Below are positions 36,154 to 42,427 of a DNA stretch of 64,000 nucleotides, piece by piece. The stretch comes from an uncultured Clostridia bacterium (GTDB lineage: Bacteria; Bacillota; Clostridia; TANB77; CAG-508), in NCBI GenBank assembly GCA_948739805.1, contig CAPYID010000001.1, forward strand, positions 62,001-126,000, written 5' to 3'. Position 1 is the first letter of the stretch. Each line of letters starts with the position of its first letter. The position numbers and the translations under genes are program-made. A model generated the notes under the pieces. It did no database searches, was not told the origin of the DNA, and was given only the letters and a program-made list of their open reading frames with translations.

Positions 36154-36270
36154 GTAATATATTGACATTAGTAAAATATTACAGTATAATTTTAAATATG
36201 TAATATATTTATCAATTATAAATATTACTTTTATTTTTAAGATAATACTTAACATCTACAAATATATTAC
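36154..36270. promoter_or_regulatory. Cluster of GTAATAT(ATT) repeats between divergent genes
   Basis: Five related sites: GTAATATATT at 36154 and 36200, and the inverse AATATTAC at 36175 and 36221, plus AATATATTAC at 36261. The outer pair TTGACATT (36162) and AATGTCAA (36285) is also inverted. The cluster fills the space between the zinc-ribbon/fic operon and the divergent HTH gene, as expected for operators of a shared regulator. Confidence 0.55.
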
Positions 36271-36393
36271 ATTAAAATATAACAAATGTCAACACATATA
36301 CAAAAATAAATAGCGTTATATGGGATTTTTATGCCTAAAATAATGCAAGTAAAAAATATTAGTACATATTTAAAGGGAAGGAGGTTTTTGACA

Positions 36394-36864
36394 TTGAATA
36401 AGAAAGATGAAATTTTGAAATTGTATTATGAAGATCATTTGAAACAACAAGATATTGCACAAAAAGTTAAAGTTTCTCAAGGTTATGTATCGCAAGTTAT
36501 AAAAACTGATAAAAGATATAATTCAAATAAAGAAACTAAACACAAATCATCTATGATTAGAAAGGCAACTTATAATAAAGAATATTATAAAACTTATAAG
36601 CGACCTAAAAAAGATGATAATTCATATCGAGAAATGCAAGCCCAGCTTGAAAAAGATATTGCTGAATTATCTTATTATCATAACTATAATATGTCTGATT
36701 ATGATTTTGTAAAATGTAATTCAAGTGCTTATCATAGAAATAGCAAAGGTAATTTATCATTAGTAAATGGATTAACAGTTGGGGTTGATGTTCCTAGAAC
36801 GGTAAATATGAATATCAAAGTGCCAACTCAAAAGTACAAATACAAATGCTGTATGAGTTATTAA
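36394..36864 (+). CDS. HTH DNA-binding regulator of the mobilizable element
   Basis: A 156-aa protein. The N-terminal HTH (DEILKLYYEDHLKQQDIAQKVKVSQGYVSQVI) resembles sigma-factor region 4/LuxR-type helices. The rest is Tyr/Lys-rich and polar. The TTG at 36394, nine bases after AAGGAGG, is clearly the start; an ATG at 36331 lacks a site. It sits opposite the zinc-ribbon/fic operon across the GTAATAT repeats and before the recombinase, so it probably controls both. Confidence 0.7.
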   Translation: MNKKDEILKLYYEDHLKQQDIAQKVKVSQGYVSQVIKTDKRYNSNKETKHKSSMIRKATYNKEYYKTYKRPKKDDNSYREMQAQLEKDIAELSYYHNYNMSDYDFVKCNSSAYHRNSKGNLSLVNGLTVGVDVPRTVNMNIKVPTQKYKYKCCMSY

Positions 36865-36874
36865 AAATTTGTTT

Positions 36875-36899
36875 AAGACTTCTATTTAGAGGTCTTTTT
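36875..36899 (+). terminator. Rho-independent terminator after the HTH gene
   Basis: AAGACTTCT and AGAGGTCTT form a stem with an ATTT loop, followed by TTTTATTTT. Confidence 0.85.
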
Positions 36900-36935
36900 A
36901 TTTTACCCAGATTGACAAAACAGGAGGAATTAGAG

Positions 36936-37070
36936 ATGAGTGAAAAATCAAAAAAGAAAAATGAAATAGTTATAATAAATAAATTCAAAGACACTGGTGC
37001 AGAAAGTGTAACAACTACACTTATAAAAGTTTTTGAAATATTTTGTAATATGCAAATGTCTAAAAGATAA
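36936..37070 (+). CDS. Small basic protein upstream of the recombinase
   Basis: A 44-aa protein (MSEKSKKKNEIVIINKFKDTG...) with a very good AGGAGG at 36921. It lies between the HTH gene and the recombinase. Small genes in this position are common in Tn4451-type elements and may act as excision or regulatory factors, but that is inference. Confidence 0.55.
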   Translation: MSEKSKKKNEIVIINKFKDTGAESVTTTLIKVFEIFCNMQMSKR

Positions 37071-37189
37071 TAAACAAAGACAGATTTTAGTTTCCATCTA
37101 TATTTTTAGCTATTGATTTTTATATTAAGTTATGTTAAATTGAAAGCATAAATTATAGGTGGAACTTACTAAAGGAAAAGGAGGCAAAA

Positions 37190-38746
37190 TTGCTAGTAAG
37201 TAACACAAAAGTATATAACTGTGCTTTATATTGTAGATTATCAAGAGATGATGAATTACAAGGAGAAAGCAATAGTATAACAAATCAAAAAGAAATTTTA
37301 AAACAATATACAAAAGAAAATAATCTAAATATTTATGACATCTATGTTGATGATGGTATTTCTGGAACTACTTTTGATAGACCTGATTTTAATAGAATGA
37401 TACAAGATATTGAAGATAAAAAAGTAAATATGGTAATTGTAAAAGATACTTCAAGACTTGGTAGAGATTATATAAGTTTTGGAGAATATATCGAAAAATA
37501 CTTTCCAGAACATCAAGTAAGGTTTGTTTCTATTATAGACAATTATGATTCTGAAATTGATAATGGAATTGCAGATACACTACCATTTAGAGCAGTATTA
37601 AATGATTTATATGCACGAGATACTTCTAAAAAAGTAAAAGCTACTAAACATAGAAATGCTATCAATGGACTATTCAATGGAAAGTTTGCTCCTTATGGAT
37701 ATATGAAATCTCCAGAAAATTGCCATAAGCTAATTATTAATGAAGAATATGCCCCAAATGTAAGAAGAATTTTTGATTTATATTTAGAGGGAAAATCATC
37801 AATACAAATTGCCTATATTTTTAATGAGGAGCATATACCTACTCCCTCTCAAACAATGGGTCAAGAGTATAGACTTTCTCCACTTTGGAAAACTGATACT
37901 ATTAGAAGAATACTAAAAAATGAGATGTATATTGGAAATATGGTACAAGGTAAACAAACACAAATCAATTACAAATTAAAGAAACCTGTTCATAACAAAA
38001 AGGAAGATTGGATCATTGTTCCAAATACTCACGAACCTATTATTGATAAGGAAAAATTCTATGCAGTTCAAGAACTTTTAAAAAGTAGAGATAAGACTAG
38101 AACAAAATCATTGAATTTACTATTACGAGGACTATTATATTGTAAAGAATGTGGCAAGACATTAGGTGCTGGTACATCTCATTATAAAAATGGTAACTAC
38201 ACTCAAATTTACTTGCATTGTCGTACTTATCAATCATTGCCAAAACTAAAACTATGTACTCCTCATTGCATGAATTATACAAAGCTAGAAAATGCAGTAA
38301 TTAGCGAAGTTCAAACTATATGTAGAAAATATTTAGATGAAAAGAAATGTAGACAAATTATTGATGACAACAATAATAATGCTCAAAATGAAATTGAATT
38401 AAACAAAGAAAAAAGCAATTTGGCAAAAGCCATTGGAGTTTTAGATTTTCAAATTGAAAAATTATATGAAGATAAACTAAAAGGTCTTATCAATGACAAT
38501 GATTTTTCAAGAATGTATGAGAAGAAAGTTAATGAAAGAGATTCTAAAACTAAAAAACTTGAAGAATTAAATACTGTTAAGTTTGAAAAAAATGTTGTTG
38601 ATTATGAGAAAATCATACAAGACTTTTTAAAGAAGGAAAACATTACTGCTTATATGCTAAATAGCTTAATTGAAAAAATTGAAATTAACCAAAATAAACA
38701 AGTAACTATATACTATAAATTTGCAGATTTAAACACTTTGTCATAA
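37190..38746 (+). CDS. tnpX: Large serine recombinase, TnpX/TndX-like
   Basis: A 518-aa recombinase that integrates and excises the element. It has the resolvase domain with catalytic Ser in YCRLSRDDE (residue 18), GISGTTFDRPDF, and KDTSRLGRDYISFGEYIE. The recombinase domain carries GKFAPYGYMKSPE. A zinc-ribbon (YCKECGKTL...C) is followed by a coiled coil. TTG start at 37190 behind AAAGGAGG. It ends 26 bases from the right border. Intact. Confidence 0.95.
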   Translation: MLVSNTKVYNCALYCRLSRDDELQGESNSITNQKEILKQYTKENNLNIYDIYVDDGISGTTFDRPDFNRMIQDIEDKKVNMVIVKDTSRLGRDYISFGEYIEKYFPEHQVRFVSIIDNYDSEIDNGIADTLPFRAVLNDLYARDTSKKVKATKHRNAINGLFNGKFAPYGYMKSPENCHKLIINEEYAPNVRRIFDLYLEGKSSIQIAYIFNEEHIPTPSQTMGQEYRLSPLWKTDTIRRILKNEMYIGNMVQGKQTQINYKLKKPVHNKKEDWIIVPNTHEPIIDKEKFYAVQELLKSRDKTRTKSLNLLLRGLLYCKECGKTLGAGTSHYKNGNYTQIYLHCRTYQSLPKLKLCTPHCMNYTKLENAVISEVQTICRKYLDEKKCRQIIDDNNNNAQNEIELNKEKSNLAKAIGVLDFQIEKLYEDKLKGLINDNDFSRMYEKKVNERDSKTKKLEELNTVKFEKNVVDYEKIIQDFLKKENITAYMLNSLIEKIEINQNKQVTIYYKFADLNTLS

Positions 38747-38772
38747 AAAGATGTAAACTCATTAAACAACTC

Positions 38773-39241
38773 AGCTATAAAACTCGTGGGCAAATATGAT
38801 AATATAATGGTATTAAGAAGTGCCTCAAAATTTTACGGACTGCCTAATCATAGAGTAGGTTATATGTTTGCAGACAAAGAATTAGTAAAAATATATAATG
38901 AAATTGCAATACCATTTCCATTTTCAGATTTATCCGCTAGTGTTTTTATCAAAGTTTTAAAAGACTATGATAAATTAGAATTTACAAAACAAAAAACAAT
39001 AGAAGTAAATAAAAAGATATATAACGCAATAAAGAAAGAAAATTACCTTTGTACAAATATAGAAACACCAATATTTACAATAAAAACAAATAAATATGAT
39101 AATTTAACTAAGCAATTGATGAAGGAGGGAATTATCGCTGAGAACTGTAGTTATTTTATAAATTTAGATAACACATATGCACGAATAAGAATTAACAAAG
39201 ATTATGAACAAATAATAAAAATACTTTCAAAAATATTATAA
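38773..39241 (+). pseudogene. PLP-dependent aminotransferase, 3' half
   Basis: This is the continuation of the gene broken at 30841. The first complete codons read AIKLVGKYDNIMVLRSASKFYGLPNHRVGYM, with the Schiff-base Lys in RSASKFYGLP. Its C-terminal domain ends ARIRINKDYEQIIKILSKIL. A gene caller would place a start near 38786, but no ribosome binding site is there. With the first half it makes 364 residues without frame loss. In this copy the two halves cannot form one enzyme unless the element excises. Confidence 0.88.
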
Positions 39242-39255
39242 AGGAGTCAAAATAA

Positions 39256-39738
39256 ATGGAAAATGAGGTATATAAACTATTAGATAAATTAAACATTGAA
39301 TATACAAAAATAGAACATCCACCGTTATTTACTTGCGAAGATAACGAAAAATATAATATAAAATTTGATGCAGTAGTATGTAAAAATCTTTTTATAAGAA
39401 ATAACAATAAAAGTCAATATTATGTGGTTTCTTTACCTTTAGAGAAAAGAGTAGATTTAAAATCATTACAAATGATATTAGGAGAAAAAAGATTAAGTTT
39501 TGGAAATGAAAATGTACTAGAAGAAAAACTTGGAATAAAGAGTGGAGCAGTTTCAATATTTAATATTATCAATTTAAAAGACAAAGATATTAGTTTTATA
39601 CTAGATGAAGATATATTAAAATACGAAAAAGTAGGTTTTCATCCAAATATAAATACAGAAACAGTAATATTTAATCCAAAAGAATTGCACAGAATATTTG
39701 AGTGTTATGATGTAAAATATAAATTTATTAAAATGTAG
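39256..39738 (+). CDS. YbaK/ProX-like aminoacyl-tRNA editing domain protein
   Basis: A 160-aa protein of the free-standing editing family that hydrolyses mis-charged tRNA, typically Ala- or Cys-tRNA(Pro). Typical segments are LNIEYTKIEHPPLFTCED, VCKNLFIRN with the catalytic Lys, and the end FHPNINTETVIFNPKEL. It starts 14 bases after the aminotransferase behind AAAGGAG. It may protect against a non-canonical amino acid linked to the aminotransferase or methyltransferase, which is inference. Confidence 0.85.
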   Translation: MENEVYKLLDKLNIEYTKIEHPPLFTCEDNEKYNIKFDAVVCKNLFIRNNNKSQYYVVSLPLEKRVDLKSLQMILGEKRLSFGNENVLEEKLGIKSGAVSIFNIINLKDKDISFILDEDILKYEKVGFHPNINTETVIFNPKELHRIFECYDVKYKFIKM

Positions 39739-39814
39739 CGCATGTAACTTTATGACATTTTTACCGAAAAAAATAAAATTTTTAAGTCTATTCGACAAGA
39801 AACAACAAATTTTT

Positions 39815-39834
39815 CACTTTAAAAGTGCTATAAT
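39815..39834 (+). promoter_or_regulatory. Promoter with overlapping palindrome
   Basis: CACTTTAAAAGTG (39815-39827) is a perfect palindrome that overlaps the extended -10 TGCTATAAT at 39826-39834. It probably is the operator-promoter for the regulator genes at 40055. Confidence 0.6.
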
Positions 39835-39923
39835 ATTTACAAGAATTTCCAATAATGTGCCTAAAATACAAAAGAAAAGAGGTAATATAGAAAAGAGAAA
39901 AAATAAAATTATTATGTACTAGC

Positions 39924-39975
39924 AGTCAAAATAGTCAATGTAATAACAAGCAATGATTATTTTGGCTATTTTTTT
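39924..39975 (+). terminator. Attenuator-like terminator in the leader of the sigma-like gene
   Basis: AGTCAAAATAGTCA pairs with TGATTATTTTGGCT (two mismatched positions) and is followed by a T-run. It lies about 90 bases after the promoter at 39826 and 80 bases before the gene at 40055, so transcription must read through it. The 316-base gap 39739-40054 contains these two sites and nothing else. Confidence 0.7.
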
Positions 39976-40054
39976 ATACTTTTGAAGATTTACATAAAAT
40001 CGAAAGAAAAATCACATTTGGATTTCCGAATCTCGAAAGAGAGGAGGTGATATT

Positions 40055-40435
40055 ATGCCAAGTGAATTTAATAACGATATTGTTTTTGCTAGATTTATAA
40101 ATTACATGAAAAAAGCATTATTACATAAAAGAATAAACTACTTAAAACATTGTAAATTTTTAAAAGAGCAAGAACTGCAATTAGAAGATAAGGAATGGAA
40201 CGTGTTGTCTAGCAAGGATAATATGGTACATTCCTTTTTTGCATTTAATGGGAAAGATGAACAAAGTATTTTAAAAATACTTACTGAAAAACAAAGACAA
40301 GTTATTACTGCAATTTACTATGAAGAAAAGACTATTGAAACTATTGCTAAAGATTTAAAACTTACACCTAATGCAATATATCAAATAAAGTTTAGGGCTA
40401 TAGAAAAGTTAAATAAATATTTGAAGGGGGAATAG
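40055..40435 (+). CDS. Sigma-70-like regulator of ICE (Tn916 Orf7-like)
   Basis: A 126-aa protein. The C-terminal region 4-type HTH (LTEKQRQVITAIYYEEKTIETIAKDLKLTPNAIYQIKFRAIEKL) is preceded by a region 2-like helix. Such short sigma-like proteins lie at the regulatory end of Tn916-type and Tn1549-type elements. The start is ATG 40055 with GAGGAGGTGA upstream. Co-transcribed with the next gene, two bases away. Confidence 0.82.
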   Translation: MPSEFNNDIVFARFINYMKKALLHKRINYLKHCKFLKEQELQLEDKEWNVLSSKDNMVHSFFAFNGKDEQSILKILTEKQRQVITAIYYEEKTIETIAKDLKLTPNAIYQIKFRAIEKLNKYLKGE

Positions 40436-40437
40436 GG

Positions 40438-40659
40438 ATGGAAAATAAAACAGAATTTTATAAGTTATTAAATAAAGCTAAATATGATGAAAAGGCTCTG
40501 ACATTAGTAATTGAACAAATAATGCCATTAATAAATAGTTATTCTTTAAAAAATAACAAAATAGATGAAGATTTAAAAAGTGAATTAATAGAATATAGCA
40601 TATTACTAATAAAATCAGAAAATTTCGCAGATAAACTAGCAAATTATAAAAAAATTTAA
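40438..40659 (+). CDS. Conjugative-element helix-turn-helix protein (Tn916 Orf8-like)
   Basis: A 73-aa protein (EFYKLLNKAKYDEKALTLVIEQIMPLINSYS, then IDEDLKSELIEYSILLIKSE), typical of the small HTH proteins that follow the sigma-like gene in these ICEs. The pair probably controls excision or transfer. GGGGG at 40425-40432 forms its ribosome binding site. Confidence 0.75.
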   Translation: MENKTEFYKLLNKAKYDEKALTLVIEQIMPLINSYSLKNNKIDEDLKSELIEYSILLIKSENFADKLANYKKI

Positions 40660-40762
40660 AAAAATTTTTTATAAATCGTAAGATTTTGAATTTTCAGTTG
40701 CTGTTCTTATTGAGAAGTAAAAAAACTCAAAAAAATATAAAGAACATTGACAACTGAATAGT

Positions 40763-41035
40763 ATTCATTAGATACACCCCTATTATTGCTAGAAATAGTG
40801 AGCCATCTTAACAGGTACGCCAAGACCTTATATTAAGTGAGCGAGTAATACTGAAGTTATAAATATTGAATAGCTATCAATATGGCGATGATAAATAATA
40901 GGCATAATGATACTTTTGTCTAGTCATAGTTTGAGCGTGAAAAAACCGTCCCACACAATGAGGACAAGCCTGTTATAACAGGTATGGTGGGTGCAGAGCC
41001 ACCTATGGGCGATTAGCTATTGCCGTCTAATGAAT
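40763..41035 (+). ncRNA. Candidate large structured RNA, 273 nt
   Basis: The ends pair perfectly: ATTCATTAGA (40763-40772) with TCTAATGAAT (41026-41035). Inside, CCTATTATT (40779-40787) pairs with AATAATAGG (40894-40902). Further hairpins are ATATTGA/TCAATAT (about 40863-40883), GTCC/GGAC (about 40951-40967), CCTGTTATAACAGG, GGTGG/CCACC (about 40986-41003) and GGCGAT/ATTGCC (41009-41024). There is no ORF. GC is above the surroundings. It lies between the regulator pair and mazF. An alternative hairpin TGAATAgTATTCA (40756-40768) competes with the outer stem. I do not recognise the class. Confidence 0.65.
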
Positions 41036-41066
41036 TATAAAAATAAAGCAGAGAGGTAAAAAAACA

Positions 41067-41192
41067 ATGATAGTAATAATATTAATTTTTATTATAATAG
41101 CAATATTTACATATATGATAATTCGTGGTGGAAATATGCAAAAGACACCGACAGAACGAGAAATTGAAGATAAAGAACAAATGAAAATATAG
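41067..41192 (+). CDS. Small single-helix membrane protein
   Basis: A 41-aa protein: a hydrophobic helix (residues 2-19, rich in Ile) and a polar cytoplasmic tail (NMQKTPTEREIEDKEQMKI). It starts at ATG 41067 behind AGAGAGG, 30 bases after the structured RNA. No family recognised; it is probably co-transcribed with mazF. Confidence 0.55.
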   Translation: MIVIILIFIIIAIFTYMIIRGGNMQKTPTEREIEDKEQMKI

Positions 41193-41221
41193 ATGAAATT
41201 AACAAAATGGAGGAAATAAAA

Positions 41222-41590
41222 TTGGAAATAAGAAGAGAAACAAGGCAAGTATTTAGAGGAGAAATATATTATGCTAATCTTTCTGGAGCAATAGGGAGTG
41301 AACAACAAGGAACAAGACCAGTGCTTATAGTACAAAATAATACTGGAAATGTACATTCTCCAACAGTAATGGTACTTCCTATAACTAAAAAGTTAGATAT
41401 TATAAATCCACAACCAACGCATATTGATATTAAAAATTTTTGTGGATTAGATTATGAGTGTACGATACTTGCTGAACAGATAAGAACAATAGATAAAAGC
41501 AGATTACGTGGAAAAATTGGAAACTTACCATATAAGATGATAAAAACAGTAAATGAGGCAATGCAAATTGCACAAGGAATAAAGAATTAA
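41222..41590 (+). CDS. mazF: MazF/PemK-type endoribonuclease toxin
   Basis: A 122-aa MazF protein that cleaves mRNA at short sequences. It has FRGEIYYANLSGAIGSEQQGTRPVLIVQNN (the RGD/GSEQGGxRP start), PTVMVLPIT and ILAEQIRTIDKSRLRGKIG. TTG 41222 is favoured because GGAGG at 41209-41213 is correctly spaced; the ATG at 41207 has none. No MazE antitoxin gene is adjacent; the upstream 41-aa gene is a membrane protein. Single mazF genes are usual in Tn1549-like elements. Confidence 0.9.
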   Translation: MEIRRETRQVFRGEIYYANLSGAIGSEQQGTRPVLIVQNNTGNVHSPTVMVLPITKKLDIINPQPTHIDIKNFCGLDYECTILAEQIRTIDKSRLRGKIGNLPYKMIKTVNEAMQIAQGIKN

Positions 41591-41653
41591 ATAGTAATAT
41601 GAAGAAATAGGTATAATGATTACTTGTTTCTTTTTTATTGGAAAGGAATAGAA

Positions 41654-42052
41654 ATGGAAGAAAATATAATAGAAAAATTACTATATGAGAGATATTCAGT
41701 AAAACAAATGATAGGGTATTTTATAGTAGGATATGATAATGCAACAGATAAAAATGATTTCAATAAAATCTTAGACAATATTACAACAACTATTGTAAGC
41801 GTAAATAAAAGTAAAATTTTAGATGTAATTGATGTAAAATTCATAGAAAACATTGAATTATATTGGAATTTAACTATTGAACAAGTTCTTTGCTATGGAT
41901 ACATAGTATTTGAATATCTTATGAATACAACACAGAAAATAAAATCAAAAGATATTGTAAATGAATTTAATATAATAGCCAAAATCTATTCTCCAGATAA
42001 TGCAGTTGAATATGCTAACAAAAAGAGTAGGAGGCTAAAATGCACAGAGTAA
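41654..42052 (+). CDS. Hypothetical ICE protein
   Basis: A 132-aa mainly helical, acidic protein (MEENIIEKLLYERYSVKQM, then NITTTIVSVNKSKILDVIDV). It starts at ATG 41654 with GGAAAGGAA upstream. It overlaps the next gene by 13 bases. It lies between mazF and the integrase. No domain recognised; perhaps an integration accessory factor by position only. Confidence 0.55.
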   Translation: MEENIIEKLLYERYSVKQMIGYFIVGYDNATDKNDFNKILDNITTTIVSVNKSKILDVIDVKFIENIELYWNLTIEQVLCYGYIVFEYLMNTTQKIKSKDIVNEFNIIAKIYSPDNAVEYANKKSRRLKCTE

Positions 42053-42324
42053 ATAATATATCTAAATTAGAAAACAAAATTAAATATTATAGAGATATCG
42101 AAATTGATAATATTAATAGTGAACAAGTAACTGATATTAATAAAATAAAAATAAATAAAAGAAAATCAAGTGTTATAAGAATACTTGATTTTTTACGATA
42201 TGTAGAAAATCCATATATGATAAAAGTGAATGAAACAATTGTAAAAATGCAATTTTCTACTAAACCCATTAAAGCAGAAGAATGCATAAATCAATTATTT
42301 TATAACCTATATCTAAAACATTAA
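42040..42324 (+). CDS. Hypothetical ICE protein
   Basis: A 94-aa basic protein (NKIKINKRKSSVIRILDFLRYV) starting at ATG 42040 behind AGGAGG. It overlaps the previous gene and precedes the integrase by about 100 bases. No domain recognised. Confidence 0.5.
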   Translation: MHRVNNISKLENKIKYYRDIEIDNINSEQVTDINKIKINKRKSSVIRILDFLRYVENPYMIKVNETIVKMQFSTKPIKAEECINQLFYNLYLKH

Positions 42325-42427
42325 TTATAAATGATTTCAAGTGTGCAATTATTTATTTTACACATTTAACAACAAAGTAAAAATCAAATAAGATTATTGT
42401 ATACAAATACGAGAAAGGAGAAAACAG

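Larger units (their letters stand above)
30842..38772 (+). mobile_element. Tn4451-like mobilizable transposon inserted in the aminotransferase gene
   Basis: It holds tnpV at the left, a MobV relaxase with oriT, and a TnpX-like large serine recombinase ending 26 bases from the right border, as in Tn4451/4453. The cargo is an ADP-ribosyltransferase-like gene, a Fic gene and a zinc-ribbon gene. Both borders show TC (GA on the other strand), at 30840-30841 and 38771-38772, the core dinucleotide type used by this recombinase family. Excision at TC restores the host gene in frame. Length 7931 bp. Confidence 0.92.

Noticed and set aside
36154..36292. Possible CRISPR or iteron array
   Set aside because: Repeats are 8-10 bases, in both orientations and without regular spacers; operator sites fit better. 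No CRISPR array was seen anywhere in the window.
40680..41040. Structured region as a second group II intron or a tRNA cluster
   Set aside because: No GTGCG start, domain V or reverse transcriptase, and no cloverleaf; treated as a separate RNA candidate.
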